Below, piece by piece: positions 32,468 through 41,295 of a DNA stretch of 64,000 bases. Source of the DNA: Marinobacter sp. ATCH36 (GTDB lineage Bacteria; Pseudomonadota; Gammaproteobacteria; Pseudomonadales; Oleiphilaceae); the NCBI RefSeq assembly GCF_023555055.1, contig NZ_JAMJPL010000008.1:140510-204509 (forward strand). The letters run 5' to 3'. A program made the position numbers and the translations under genes. Under the pieces are notes generated by a model that saw only the letters and a program-made list of their open reading frames with translations, did not search any database and had not been told where the DNA came from. Within the stretch, counting starts at the first letter, position 1, and each line of letters begins with the position of its first letter.

Positions 32468-33790
32468 TTAACCGTTCCGACCATAGCCCTTGAGATTGGA
32501 CTTCTTCATCAATGAATCATATTGATGAGACATCAGGTGCGACTGTACCTGAGCCATGAAATCCATCACCACGACTACAACAATCAGCAGTGACGTACCG
32601 CCCAGATAGAACGGAACATTCCCGGCCACCATCAGGAACTGAGGGAACAGGGAAACTGCTGCAATGTACATTGCACCGAACAATGTCAGGCGGGTCAGCA
32701 CACCGTCAATATACTTGGCGGTCTGATCGCCCGGACGGATGCCCGGAATAAACGCGCCTGAGCGCTTGAGGTTATCCGCAACTTCTTTCGGGTTGTACAT
32801 CAGCGCTGTATAGAAGAAGCAGAAGAACACCACCGCTGCTGCAAACAGAATAATGTACAGGGGCTGACTGGGCGCCAGTGCCTGGGAGATATCGCTCAGC
32901 CACTCCATGCCTTCGCCCTGACCGAACCACTGCCCCAGCGATGCCGGGAACAGCAGAATGGAAGAGGCAAAGATCGGCGGAATAACGCCGGCCATGTTCA
33001 CCTTCAAAGGCAAGTGACTGGATTGCTGCGCGAATACCCGACGACCCTGTTGCCTCTTGGCATAGTTGATGGTCAGACGGCGCTGTCCGCGCTCCATGAA
33101 CACCACAAAGCCAACGACGGCAACTGCCAGCACAGCGATACCCAGAACCACCAGCAGACTCATTTCGCCATTGCGAGCCTGCTCAAGTGTCTGGCCAATA
33201 GCCCCAGGCAGACCCGCAACGATGCCCGCAAAAATCAGCAGCGAAATGCCGTTACCAACACCGCGCTCGGTGATCTGCTCACCCAGCCACATCATGAACA
33301 CGGCACCGCTGACGAAAGAAACAACTGCCACAAAATGGAAGCTGAAGCTGTCGTTAAAGGTCACGCCCTGTGATGCAAGCCCGACAGAGATACCAAAGCC
33401 CTGAACCAGGGCCAGGATAACCGTACCATACCGCGTGTACTGGCTAATCTTTCGACGACCAGCCTCGCCCTCTTTCTTCAGCTGCTCCAACGTCGGGTTG
33501 ACCGCCGTCATGAGCTGCATGATTATCGAGGCCGAGATATACGGCATGATACCAAGTGCGAAGATACTCATTCGCTCAAGCGCACCACCGGAAAACATGT
33601 TGAACATGCTCAGGATTGTGCCCTGATTCTGTTCAAACAGTGCCGCCAGACGGTCAGGATTGATACCCGGAACCGGTATATGGGCACCTATTCGGTACAC
33701 CAACAGTGCCAGGAAGACAAACCAGAGCCGCGAACGCAGCTCTGCCAGTCCTTTTCCCCCGCCCGCAGGCAATGATGCGTTCTTGGCCAT
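32468..33790 (-). CDS. secY: Protein translocase subunit SecY
   Basis: The 440-residue, ten-helix channel of the Sec translocon. Recognisable segments are the N-terminal GLAELRSRLWFVFLALLVYR with helix 1, the first signature GALERMSIFALGIMPYISAS, and the cytoplasmic loop KRQQGRRVF. It works with SecE (encoded at 59171-59539) and SecG. It is located between rplO and rpmJ in the spc operon, as in most bacteria. Confidence 0.98.
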   Translation of the reverse strand: MAKNASLPAGGGKGLAELRSRLWFVFLALLVYRIGAHIPVPGINPDRLAALFEQNQGTILSMFNMFSGGALERMSIFALGIMPYISASIIMQLMTAVNPTLEQLKKEGEAGRRKISQYTRYGTVILALVQGFGISVGLASQGVTFNDSFSFHFVAVVSFVSGAVFMMWLGEQITERGVGNGISLLIFAGIVAGLPGAIGQTLEQARNGEMSLLVVLGIAVLAVAVVGFVVFMERGQRRLTINYAKRQQGRRVFAQQSSHLPLKVNMAGVIPPIFASSILLFPASLGQWFGQGEGMEWLSDISQALAPSQPLYIILFAAAVVFFCFFYTALMYNPKEVADNLKRSGAFIPGIRPGDQTAKYIDGVLTRLTLFGAMYIAAVSLFPQFLMVAGNVPFYLGGTSLLIVVVVVMDFMAQVQSHLMSHQYDSLMKKSNLKGYGRNG

Positions 33791-33807
33791 TTAGTCCTCG
33801 ACTCGCC

Positions 33808-34242
33808 TTAGTCTTCGACTTTACCGCCCGCGGCAGTGATCGCCTCGCGTGCGCCTTTGGTCACTTTAAGACCCTTGACGGTCACCGCACGGCTCAGTTC
33901 GCCGGACAGAATGACCTTCGCTTCGCGGATTTCCTCGCGAACGATGTCAGCTTTTTTCAGGGCCTCGAGATCGGCAACATCGCCGTCCACTTTCGCCAGC
34001 TCGTTCAGACGAATTTCGGCGACATAGCGCTGTTGGCGCGAGGTGAAACCAAATTTCGGCAGACGACGGGCCAACGGCTGCTGGCCACCCTCGAAACCGG
34101 GAGCTACACTGCCGCCGGAACGGGCTTTCAGACCCTTGTGACCACGACCACCGGTCTTGCCGAGGCCGCTACCGATACCGCGACCCACACGCCTTGCGGC
34201 GGGACGTGAACCAGGTTCCGGACTAAGTTCGTTCAGACGCAT
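33808..34242 (-). CDS. rplO: 50S ribosomal protein L15
   Basis: The 144-residue 50S assembly protein. It has the Gly/Arg-rich N-terminal extension (RRVGRGIGSGLGKTGGRGHK), a loop GGQQPLARRLPKFGF and a C-terminal globular domain. It abuts rpmD by one base and precedes secY. Confidence 0.97.
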   Translation of the reverse strand: MRLNELSPEPGSRPAARRVGRGIGSGLGKTGGRGHKGLKARSGGSVAPGFEGGQQPLARRLPKFGFTSRQQRYVAEIRLNELAKVDGDVADLEALKKADIVREEIREAKVILSGELSRAVTVKGLKVTKGAREAITAAGGKVED

Positions 34243-34243
34243 C

Positions 34244-34432
34244 CTAGTTCTCCTCTACCTGCACCAGGTAGTTAACCCGGTTGATCATGCCGCGAATGGA
34301 CGGTGTATCTTCCACTTCCACGGTGTGACCGATTTTACGGAGACCCAGGCCCTTCACACACAGCTTGTGCTTGGGCTGACAGCCGATAGGGCTGCGGGTC
34401 AGTGTTACTTTGATCGTTTTTGCGTTCGCCAT
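34244..34432 (-). CDS. rpmD: 50S ribosomal protein L30
   Basis: A 62-residue protein, MANAKTIKVTLTRSPIGCQP, then GLGLRKIGHTVEVEDTPSIR, the bacterial L30 pattern. The ATG at 34432 is selected by family length; the open frame starts 16 codons earlier, inside rpsE. It lies between rpsE and rplO. Confidence 0.97.
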   Translation of the reverse strand: MANAKTIKVTLTRSPIGCQPKHKLCVKGLGLRKIGHTVEVEDTPSIRGMINRVNYLVQVEEN

Positions 34433-34436
34433 GACT

Positions 34437-34937
34437 TCAACCCAGAATCTCTTCCACGGATTTACCGCGCTTGGCTGCAATATCTTCAGGCGCTTGAGTT
34501 GCCTGTAGACCCTTGATGGTGGAACGTACCACGTTCACCGGGTTGGTAGACCCATAACACTTGGACAGTACGTTCTGCACACCCGCGACTTCCAGTACCG
34601 CACGCATCGCACCACCGGCGATGATACCGGTACCTTCCGATGCCGGCTGCATGTAGACCTTGGAGCCACCATGCTGCGCTTTGACCGCGTACTGCAGCGT
34701 CGTTCCGTCAAGCGGAATGTCGACCATGTTCTTGCGTGCAGCTTCCATCGCTTTCTGGATCGCAACCGGCACTTCACGCGCCTTGCCACGACCGAAACCA
34801 ACGCGTCCTTTACCATCACCCACTACAGTCAGTGCGGTGAAGGCAAAAATACGGCCGCCTTTGACAACCTTGGCGACGCGATTGACCTGAACCAGCTTCT
34901 CCTGGAGCTCAGGCGCCTTCTGTTCGTTAACGCTCAT
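34437..34937 (-). CDS. rpsE: 30S ribosomal protein S5
   Basis: The 166-residue protein at the mRNA entry site, involved in decoding accuracy. It has the S5 double-stranded RNA-binding domain (QVNRVAKVVKGGRIFAFTAL, then GDGKGRVGFGRGKAREVPVA) and the C-terminal GSTNPVNVVRSTIKGLQ. The ATG at 34937 has GGAG at -8; the upstream GTG at 34946 is less likely. Confidence 0.97.
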   Translation of the reverse strand: MSVNEQKAPELQEKLVQVNRVAKVVKGGRIFAFTALTVVGDGKGRVGFGRGKAREVPVAIQKAMEAARKNMVDIPLDGTTLQYAVKAQHGGSKVYMQPASEGTGIIAGGAMRAVLEVAGVQNVLSKCYGSTNPVNVVRSTIKGLQATQAPEDIAAKRGKSVEEILG

Positions 34938-34949
34938 CTTCTCCACCTC

Positions 34950-35297
34950 TTAGAATTGCAAGCCAGCTTCACGGGCTGCGTCGGCCAGAGCCTGGACGCG
35001 ACCATGATAACGGTAACCGGAGCGGTCAAAAGCGACCTGCTCTACACCTGCTGCCTTGGCACGCTCAGCAATAAGCTGACCGACCTTTTTGGCAGCGTCC
35101 ACGTTACCGGTTGCACCCTGGCGCAGGTCCTTATCCAACGTGGAGGCAGCCGCCAGCACCTTGCTGCCGTCTGCAGTCGTAACCTGGGCATACATATGCC
35201 GCGGTGTACGATGTACACACAGGCGGTTGGTACCCAACTTACGGATCTTCATGCGCACTTTGCGTGCGCGACGCAATCTTTCGTTATTCGCGCTCAT
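34950..35297 (-). CDS. rplR: 50S ribosomal protein L18
   Basis: The 115-residue 5S-rRNA-binding protein. It begins MSANNERLRRARKVRMKIRK, contains RLCVHRTPRHMYAQV and ends RVQALADAAREAGLQF, matching the family end. It lies between rplF and rpsE in the spc operon. Confidence 0.98.
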   Translation of the reverse strand: MSANNERLRRARKVRMKIRKLGTNRLCVHRTPRHMYAQVTTADGSKVLAAASTLDKDLRQGATGNVDAAKKVGQLIAERAKAAGVEQVAFDRSGYRYHGRVQALADAAREAGLQF

Positions 35298-35306
35298 AGT
35301 CCCGCC

Positions 35307-35840
35307 TTATTTCTTCTTGGCTTCTTTGCGTCTGACCTGCTCATCCGCATAACGAACACCTTTGCCTTTGTAAGGCTCTGGCGGACGGAATGCGCGAATT
35401 TCAGCAGCGACCTGGCCAACCTGTTGCTTGTCGATTCCGCGAATCACAACTTCCGTATTGGACGGAGTTTCAGCGGTAATCCCCTCGGGCAGCTCATACT
35501 CGACCGGGTGAGAAAAACCCAGTGTCAGGTTGAGCTTCTTACCTTGCGCCTGAGCACGGTAACCTACGCCCGTCAGTGCGAGCTTGCGCTCCCAACCTGT
35601 CGTCACACCGGTCACCATGTTGTTGACCAGTGCGCGGGTAGTACCAGCAAGAGCGCGGGACTGTTTTGCTCCATCACGAGCAACGAAGCGCAGAACATTT
35701 TCTTCCTGCGTGACGTCAACCACGTGGTGGATGGTGAATTGAAGCGACCCCTTGGATCCCTTCACATTAATTTCCTGTCCGTTCAGCTTAACCTCAACAC
35801 CGGAAGGCAGCACGACAGGATTATTGGCAACCCTGGACAT
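35307..35840 (-). CDS. rplF: 50S ribosomal protein L6
   Basis: The 177-residue 50S protein near the factor-binding site. It has two duplicated L6 domains, starting MSRVANNPVVLPSGVEVKLN, with GVGYRAQAQGKKLNLTLGFS in the centre and PPEPYKGKGVRYADEQVRRK near the end. It lies in the spc operon with a 9-base gap to rpsH. Confidence 0.98.
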   Translation of the reverse strand: MSRVANNPVVLPSGVEVKLNGQEINVKGSKGSLQFTIHHVVDVTQEENVLRFVARDGAKQSRALAGTTRALVNNMVTGVTTGWERKLALTGVGYRAQAQGKKLNLTLGFSHPVEYELPEGITAETPSNTEVVIRGIDKQQVGQVAAEIRAFRPPEPYKGKGVRYADEQVRRKEAKKK

Positions 35841-35849
35841 GTGTATCTC

Positions 35850-36242
35850 CTAAAATACGGTGCAGATGACTTCGCCACCCACGCCGGCAGCACGTGCAGC
35901 GCGGTCTGTCATTACGCCCTTGGACGTAGAGACAATCGCGATTCCCAGACCACCGGATACTTTCGGCAGTTCCCCAGCGCCATTGTACCGGCGCAGACTC
36001 GGACGGCTGACCCGCTTGATTTCCTCAATAACCGGCTTGCCACCGAAATACTTGAGGTTAATGGTCAGCTCGGGCTTCGCGTCAGCTGAGACGGAAAAAT
36101 CGGCTACGTAACCTTCGTCCTTTAGGACCTGGGCCACGGAGATCTTCATCTTTGAAGACGGCATGGCCACATCGGCCTTCTGTGCCATCTGTGCATTGCG
36201 GATACGGGTAAACATATCCGCAAGCGTATCTTGCATACTCAT
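35850..36242 (-). CDS. rpsH: 30S ribosomal protein S8
   Basis: A 130-residue 16S rRNA-binding protein (MSMQDTLADMFTRIRNAQMA, C-terminal GVMTDRAARAAGVGGEVICTVF), the same length as E. coli S8. In enteric bacteria it is the translational repressor of the spc operon, acting near rplE. The ATG at 36242 is preceded by AGGAG; 19 extra upstream codons lack family similarity. Confidence 0.97.
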   Translation of the reverse strand: MSMQDTLADMFTRIRNAQMAQKADVAMPSSKMKISVAQVLKDEGYVADFSVSADAKPELTINLKYFGGKPVIEEIKRVSRPSLRRYNGAGELPKVSGGLGIAIVSTSKGVMTDRAARAAGVGGEVICTVF

Positions 36243-36331
36243 TGGTATGAGACTCCTGATCTTTTTAGTTGTGCAGCGGCGCGCCGCACCGCTTACCAAC
36301 GGGCACCTGACCTGCGGTCAGAGTACCTGCC

Positions 36332-36637
36332 TTACCAGCTTGCTTTGGTCAGGCCCGGAACGTCTCCGCGCATGCCAGCTTCACGCAACTTGATACGTGA
36401 CAGCTTGAACTTGCGCAGAACGCCATGGGGACGACCTGTAACCTGGCAACGATTACGAAGACGCGAGGGCGACGCATCACGAGGAAGCTGTTGCAGCTTC
36501 ATCTGTGCATCCCAACGGTCATCATCGCTGGTATTCGGGTTCTTGATAATCGCCTTGAGTTCGGCACGCTTCGCTGCGAACTTCGCAACGGTTTTTTCGC
36601 GCTTGAACTCGCGGTTCTTCATGGAAACCTTAGCCAT
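36332..36637 (-). CDS. rpsN: 30S ribosomal protein S14 (zinc-independent form)
   Basis: The 101-residue long form of S14, MAKVSMKNREFKREKTVAKF to the C-terminal RIKLREAGMRGDVPGLTKASW. It has a single cysteine, so the zinc-binding CxxC motifs of the short paralogue are absent. This is the constitutive spc-operon form. It lies between rplE and rpsH. Confidence 0.98.
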   Translation of the reverse strand: MAKVSMKNREFKREKTVAKFAAKRAELKAIIKNPNTSDDDRWDAQMKLQQLPRDASPSRLRNRCQVTGRPHGVLRKFKLSRIKLREAGMRGDVPGLTKASW

Positions 36638-36649
36638 TACACTCGTTCC

Positions 36650-37189
36650 TTATTTCTTGAACGGAAAGCCGAAGGCTTTCAGCAGTTCGCGACCTTCATC
36701 GTCGGTACCGGCTGTGGTGGTAATGGTGATGTCAAGACCACGGATCTTGTCGACTCTGTCGTACTCGATCTCGGGGAAAATGATCTGCTCACGCACGCCC
36801 ATGCTGTAGTTACCGCGACCATCGAAGGACTTGGGATTCAGACCGCGAAAGTCACGAATGCGGGGAACCGCAATGTGAACCAGACGATCAAAGAAATCCC
36901 ACATGCGCTCACCGCGCAGCGTAACTTTACAACCGATCGGCCAACCTTCACGGATTTTAAAACCCGCAACGGATTTACGTGCCAGAGTGACAACCGCTTT
37001 CTGACCAGCCAGGCGCTCAAGATCCGCCACGGCATTTTCAATCAGCTTCTTGTCACCGACCGCTTCGCCGACACCCATGTTCAGGGTGATCTTCTCGATA
37101 CGCGGCACCTGCATAATGTTCTTGTAGCTGAACTCTTTCTGCAGGGCGGGTACCACTTCCTTACTGTACTGCTCTTTCATGTTAAGCAT
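36650..37189 (-). CDS. rplE: 50S ribosomal protein L5
   Basis: The 179-residue 5S-rRNA-binding protein of the central protuberance. Segments NIMQVPRIEKITLNMGVGEA and GLDITITTTAGTDDEGRELL are typical. The ATG at 37189 gives the usual family length of 179. An upstream GTG at 37201 and a downstream ATG at 37180 are alternatives. The leader just upstream is the expected place for S8 autoregulation, but I could not fold a clear S8 site. Confidence 0.95.
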   Translation of the reverse strand: MLNMKEQYSKEVVPALQKEFSYKNIMQVPRIEKITLNMGVGEAVGDKKLIENAVADLERLAGQKAVVTLARKSVAGFKIREGWPIGCKVTLRGERMWDFFDRLVHIAVPRIRDFRGLNPKSFDGRGNYSMGVREQIIFPEIEYDRVDKIRGLDITITTTAGTDDEGRELLKAFGFPFKK

Positions 37190-37204
37190 CGTAACCACCA
37201 CCGC

Positions 37205-37525
37205 TTACTGGTTATCGACGACTTCTTTCGTGGACTTGAAAATCCGCACCTTGGCGCCGTCTTCCTTGATCTGGAAGCCTACGCGATCGGCTTTGCCGGT
37301 CTGCGGATTAAAAATAGCCACGTTGGAAGCCTGGATAGGTGCTTCTTTTTCGACGATGCCACCTGGGGTGCCCGACATCGGGTTTGGCTTGGTGTGCTTC
37401 TTGATCATATTGATCCCTGAAACAACAACCCGGCCATCGTCCTGAACCTTCAGGACTTTACCACGTTTGCCCTGGTCTTTCCCCGTAGTGACGATTACTT
37501 CGTCATCTCGTTTGATCTTTTTCAT
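37205..37525 (-). CDS. rplX: 50S ribosomal protein L24
   Basis: The 106-residue assembly initiator of the 50S subunit. It has the KOW motif near the N-terminus (DDEVIVTTGKDQGKRGKVLK) and the conserved HTKPNPMSGTPGGIVEKEAP. It sits between rplN and rplE. Confidence 0.98.
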   Translation of the reverse strand: MKKIKRDDEVIVTTGKDQGKRGKVLKVQDDGRVVVSGINMIKKHTKPNPMSGTPGGIVEKEAPIQASNVAIFNPQTGKADRVGFQIKEDGAKVRIFKSTKEVVDNQ

Positions 37526-37541
37526 AACCGGCCTCTGGTCC

Positions 37542-37910
37542 TTAAAGTACTTCGGGTGCCAGTGAAATAATTTTCATGAACTTTTCATTTCGCAGTTCAC
37601 GGGTAACCGGTCCGAAGATACGGGTACCAATTGGTGCGTCCTGATTGTTCAGAAGTACTGCCGCGTTTCCGTCGAAACGAATAAGCGACCCGTCGGGACG
37701 ACGCACACCTTTACGGGTGCGCACAACGACAGCTTTCAGGACCTGGCCTTTTTTCACTTTACCGCGGGGGATGGCTTCCTTGACGGTCACCTTGATGATA
37801 TCCCCGACGCTGGCATAACGCCTGTGTGAACCGCCCAGGACCTTGATGCACATAACCTGACGTGCACCACTGTTGTCCGCGACATCAAGCATTGTTTGAG
37901 TCTGAATCAT
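37542..37910 (-). CDS. rplN: 50S ribosomal protein L14
   Basis: The 122-residue protein at the subunit interface. It starts MIQTQTMLDVADNSGARQVM, has KAVVVRTRKGVRRPDGSLIR in the centre and ends FMKIISLAPEVL. First gene of the spc group; the 18-base gap from rpsQ leaves no room for a separate promoter outside coding DNA. Confidence 0.98.
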   Translation of the reverse strand: MIQTQTMLDVADNSGARQVMCIKVLGGSHRRYASVGDIIKVTVKEAIPRGKVKKGQVLKAVVVRTRKGVRRPDGSLIRFDGNAAVLLNNQDAPIGTRIFGPVTRELRNEKFMKIISLAPEVL

Positions 37911-37928
37911 GGTTGTTCTCCGGGCGAA

Positions 37929-38195
37929 TTACACCTTGGATGCACGCTCGGTGACTTCAACCAGGGCCCAGCTTTTGGTCTTGGAGACCGGGCGGGTTTC
38001 CTGGATCGTAACGATGTCACCGATGTTGCACTGATTGCTCTCATCGTGAGCGTGAATTTTGGATGAGCGCTTCATGTACTTACCGTACAGAGGATGCTTA
38101 ACCTGGCGCTCAACCAGAACCACAATGGATTTCTCCATTTTGTTGCTCACGACCTTGCCGCTAAGGGTTCTGGCAGTTTGGGTAGCTTCAGTCAT
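37929..38195 (-). CDS. rpsQ: 30S ribosomal protein S17
   Basis: An 88-residue OB-fold protein of the 30S body: RTLSGKVVSNKMEKSIVVLV, then HPLYGKYMKRSSKIHAHDES and GDIVTIQETRPVSKTKSW. The ATG at 38195 lies one base after the rpmC stop with AGGA upstream. The ORF extension of seven codons lies inside rpmC. Confidence 0.97.
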   Translation of the reverse strand: MTEATQTARTLSGKVVSNKMEKSIVVLVERQVKHPLYGKYMKRSSKIHAHDESNQCNIGDIVTIQETRPVSKTKSWALVEVTERASKV

Positions 38196-38196
38196 G

Positions 38197-38388
38197 TTAC
38201 TGTCCTGCCTTTTCATTCATAACCGTTTTCACGCGAGCAATGTCACGCTTCACCTTCGGTAGAAGATGAGACTGATTCAGCTGACCTGTCGCCTTACGCA
38301 TGCGCAGGTTGAACTGCTCCTTCAGGAGGTCGATCAGCTCTTTGTTCAGCTCCTCGACTGACTTGTCACGCAGCTCTGTTGCTTTCAT
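38197..38388 (-). CDS. rpmC: 50S ribosomal protein L29
   Basis: A 63-residue two-helix protein near the tunnel exit, MKATELRDKSVEELNKELID and the conserved KVKRDIARVKTVMNEK. The ATG at 38388 shares its first base with the rplP stop (TGATG), indicating coupled translation. A GTG one codon earlier is possible. Confidence 0.97.
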   Translation of the reverse strand: MKATELRDKSVEELNKELIDLLKEQFNLRMRKATGQLNQSHLLPKVKRDIARVKTVMNEKAGQ

Positions 38389-38801
38389 CACATCACCGTC
38401 CTCGTAACAAAGGTGGTCTGTACGGGCAGTTTGGCCGCAGCAAGAGTGAATGCATCGCGAGCAATTTCCTCGGAGACGCCTTCCATCTCGTAAAGCATCC
38501 GGCCAGGCTGAATTTCAGCCACCCAATACTCGACAGAACCCTTACCTTTACCCATTCGTACTTCCAGCGGCTTACTGGAGATCGGTTTGTCCGGGAAAAT
38601 CCGGATCCAGATCTTACCGCCCCGCTTGATGCGACGTGTCATGGTACGACGCGCTGCCTCAATCTGGCGCGCAGTTATACGCCCACGGGTAGTCGCCTTC
38701 AATCCGTATTCACCGAAGCTCACCTTGTTAGCACGGTGAGCAAGACCGGTATTACGGCCTTTCATTACCTTGCGAAATTTGGTGCGTTTTGGTTGCAGCA
38801 T
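38388..38801 (-). CDS. rplP: 50S ribosomal protein L16
   Basis: The 137-residue protein near the A site and peptidyl transferase centre. Typical segments are MLQPKRTKFRKVMKGRNTGL, RGGKIWIRIFPDKPISSKPL and GKGKGSVEYWVAEIQPGRML. It lies between rpsC and rpmC in the S10 operon. Confidence 0.98.
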   Translation of the reverse strand: MLQPKRTKFRKVMKGRNTGLAHRANKVSFGEYGLKATTRGRITARQIEAARRTMTRRIKRGGKIWIRIFPDKPISSKPLEVRMGKGKGSVEYWVAEIQPGRMLYEMEGVSEEIARDAFTLAAAKLPVQTTFVTRTVM

Positions 38802-38813
38802 TTGAGTGCCCCT

Positions 38814-39497
38814 TTACTTAGAACCTTTCTTCCCAGAGGCTTTCTTGTCAGCACGGACCTGCTCCATACCACCAAGAATCTCACCTTTGAAGATCCATAC
38901 CTTGACGCCAATAATGCCGTAAGTGGTCTTCGCTTCGTAGGTCGAGTAATCAATATCTGCACGCAGTGTGTGCAGCGGTACACGACCTTCGCGATACCAC
39001 TCGGAACGGGCAATTTCAGCACCCCCGAGACGACCGCCTACCTGAATCTTGATGCCTTTCGCACCCTGGCGCATAGCGTTCTGCACCGCGCGCTTCATAG
39101 CACGACGGAACATCACACGACGCTCCAGCTGACCGGCAACGTTCTGCGCGACCAGGCGGGCATCCAGGTCCGGCTTGCGGACTTCTTCGATGTTGATGTG
39201 CACGGGCACACCCATCATGTCGCTGACTTCGCGACGCAGACGGTCAACATCTTCGCCCTTCTTGCCGATAACAATACCGGGACGGGCTGTATGGATCGTG
39301 ATACGGGCGTTCTGAGCAGGGCGCTCGATCACAATCTTGCTGACAGACGCCTTAACCAGACGCTTGTCGAGAAATTCGCGAACCTGAATATCGTTCAACA
39401 GGTTATTCGCGTATTCCGCTTTTTCCGCATACCACACTGAGTTGTGCTCTTTGATCACACCCAGGCGCATGCCGGTTGGATTTACTTTATGACCCAT
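38814..39497 (-). CDS. rpsC: 30S ribosomal protein S3
   Basis: The 227-residue protein at the mRNA entry channel with helicase function. It begins MGHKVNPTGMRLGVIKEHNS, has a KH domain with the GxxG-type loop in IHTARPGIVIGKKGEDVDRL (about 55-80), and a C-terminal domain with GRLGGAEIARSEWYREGRVP. It lies between rplV and rplP. Confidence 0.98.
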   Translation of the reverse strand: MGHKVNPTGMRLGVIKEHNSVWYAEKAEYANNLLNDIQVREFLDKRLVKASVSKIVIERPAQNARITIHTARPGIVIGKKGEDVDRLRREVSDMMGVPVHINIEEVRKPDLDARLVAQNVAGQLERRVMFRRAMKRAVQNAMRQGAKGIKIQVGGRLGGAEIARSEWYREGRVPLHTLRADIDYSTYEAKTTYGIIGVKVWIFKGEILGGMEQVRADKKASGKKGSK

Positions 39498-39508
39498 CTG
39501 AGCATCTC

Positions 39509-39841
39509 CTACTTGTCGGCGACCTTGACGGTGATATGGCAGGTGCGCTTGAAAATCCGGTCAGCGCGCCCCTTGGCTCGAGCTTTGATTCGCTTGAGCG
39601 TCGGACCCTCATCCACCATCACAGTGGAAACCCGCAGATCATCTACGTCCAGACCTTCGTTATGCTCAGCGTTGGCAATGGCAGACTCAAGTGCTTTCTT
39701 GAGAATGACCGATGCCTTCTTAGGGCTGAAAGTCAGAATATTCAGGGCGTCCTCAACAGCCTTGCCGCGTACTTGGTCAGCGACAAGACGCGCTTTCTGA
39801 GCTGAGAGGCGAGCGCCCTTATACTTGGCTGCTACTTCCAT
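39509..39841 (-). CDS. rplV: 50S ribosomal protein L22
   Basis: The 110-residue protein that lines the exit tunnel with its beta-hairpin (KRIKARAKGRADRIFKRTCH). The start MEVAAKYKGARLSAQKARLV at 39841 matches the E. coli length exactly. The open frame upstream extends 49 codons into rpsS and is not coding. Confidence 0.97.
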   Translation of the reverse strand: MEVAAKYKGARLSAQKARLVADQVRGKAVEDALNILTFSPKKASVILKKALESAIANAEHNEGLDVDDLRVSTVMVDEGPTLKRIKARAKGRADRIFKRTCHITVKVADK

Positions 39842-39857
39842 TTCTATTACCTCACAA

Positions 39858-40133
39858 TCAGCGTTTAGCTTTCCTGTCGGCCGCATGACCACGATAAGTA
39901 CGCGTTGCCGCGAACTCACCCAACTTATGCCCGACCATATCTTCGGTGACATAAACCGGTACGTGTTGCTTGCCGTTGTGAACTGCAATGGTCAAGCCTA
40001 CAAACTCAGGGAAGATAGTAGAACGACGAGACCAGGTCTTGATCGGTCGCTTGTCGTTCGCTTCCAGAGCTGCCTCGACCTTCTTCAACAGATGCAGGTC
40101 TATAAAAGGACCTTTCTTTAAAGAACGTGGCAC
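39858..40133 (-). CDS. rpsS: 30S ribosomal protein S19
   Basis: The 91-residue 30S head protein, MPRSLKKGPFIDLHLLKKVE, with KTWSRRSTIFPEFVGLTIAV and the C-terminal TYRGHAADRKAKR. It lies between rplB and rplV. Confidence 0.98.
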   Translation of the reverse strand: MPRSLKKGPFIDLHLLKKVEAALEANDKRPIKTWSRRSTIFPEFVGLTIAVHNGKQHVPVYVTEDMVGHKLGEFAATRTYRGHAADRKAKR

Positions 40134-40156
40134 AGCATTTACCTCTATGTAGTCGT

Positions 40157-40984
40157 TTACTTGGCTGAACGACGACGTACTATCATCTTGTCAGTACGTT
40201 TGTTCTTACGAGTTTTATGTCCTTTGGTCGGAACACCCCACGGAGTAACCGGGTGACGCCCGCCAGAGGTACGCCCTTCACCACCACCATGTGGGTGGTC
40301 AACTGGGTTCATAGCAACACCACGTACTGTTGGACGTTTACCGCGCCAACGTGATGCACCCGCTTTGCCAAGTTGCTTGAGACTGTGTTCGCTATTGGAC
40401 ACTTCGCCCAATGTCGCACGACAGTCAACAAGCACCTTACGCATTTCACCTGAACGCAGGCGGATGGTGGCATAAGCCCCTTCCCGAGCAACCAGCTGTA
40501 CGGATGCGCCCGCAGAGCGAGCCAGCTGAGCACCTTTGCCAGGCTTGATTTCGACGCAGTGAATCACGGAACCGACCGGAATGTTCCGGAGCGGAAGCGT
40601 GCTTCCTACTTTAATCGGCGCGTCGATGCCGGAGCGCACAGGATCACCAATCTGCATGCCTTTGGGAGCGATAATGTAACGACGCTCGCCATCAGCGTAC
40701 TTGACCAATGCAATGTGCGCAGAGCGGTTAGGATCATATTCCAGGCGTTCAATGACCGCCGGAATACCATCTTTGGTCCGCTTAAAGTCGATGACACGGT
40801 AGTGCTTTTTGTGACCACCACCAATATGACGGGTGGTGATTCGACCAACATTGTTGCGACCACCCGATTTATTCAGTGTTTCTACCAACGGCTCGTAAGG
40901 GCGCCCCTTGTGAAGATCAGGGTTAAAGAGCTTAACAACGTGACGGCGGCCGGCAGATGTTGGCTTGGTTTTGACGATCGGCAT
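40157..40984 (-). CDS. rplB: 50S ribosomal protein L2
   Basis: The 275-residue primary 23S-binding protein needed for peptidyl transferase assembly. It has an OB fold (about 40-120) and an SH3-like C-terminal domain with the conserved RGVAMNPVDHPHGGGEGRTS, whose histidine is strongly conserved. It lies between rplW and rpsS. Confidence 0.98.
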   Translation of the reverse strand: MPIVKTKPTSAGRRHVVKLFNPDLHKGRPYEPLVETLNKSGGRNNVGRITTRHIGGGHKKHYRVIDFKRTKDGIPAVIERLEYDPNRSAHIALVKYADGERRYIIAPKGMQIGDPVRSGIDAPIKVGSTLPLRNIPVGSVIHCVEIKPGKGAQLARSAGASVQLVAREGAYATIRLRSGEMRKVLVDCRATLGEVSNSEHSLKQLGKAGASRWRGKRPTVRGVAMNPVDHPHGGGEGRTSGGRHPVTPWGVPTKGHKTRKNKRTDKMIVRRRSAK

Positions 40985-41001
40985 TTTACGACCCCTTTAC
41001 C

Positions 41002-41295
41002 TTATTCCACATCCAGAAAATCAATGTCCTGACCGTCCGCAAGCTTTACATAAGCCTTACGAATGTCAGAACGCTTGCCGAAGCCGCGAACGGTACGCTT
41101 TAGCTTACCCTTACGGTTCAGAACCTGAACACCTTCGACGGTGACGTTGAACAGCTGCTCAACGGCTTTCTTGATCTCGGGCTTAGTTGCGTCAGGGGCA
41201 ACACGAAATACCACCTGACCGCTTTCCGCTACCAGAGAAGCTTTCTCTGATACGTGGGGCCCAAGAAGAACCTTGTAAATACGTTCCTGATTCAT
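41002..41295 (-). CDS. rplW: 50S ribosomal protein L23
   Basis: A 97-residue tunnel-exit protein that docks trigger factor and SRP. It starts MNQERIYKVLLGPHVSEKAS and contains NVTVEGVQVLNRKGKLKRTV. Its start overlaps the rplD stop by four bases. Confidence 0.98.
   Translation of the reverse strand: MNQERIYKVLLGPHVSEKASLVAESGQVVFRVAPDATKPEIKKAVEQLFNVTVEGVQVLNRKGKLKRTVRGFGKRSDIRKAYVKLADGQDIDFLDVE

Noticed and set aside
34671..39440. Plus-strand open frames of 330-470 residues opposite ribosomal protein genes
   Set aside because: They are produced by codon bias in highly expressed genes. They cross several gene borders on the other strand and show no domain structure.
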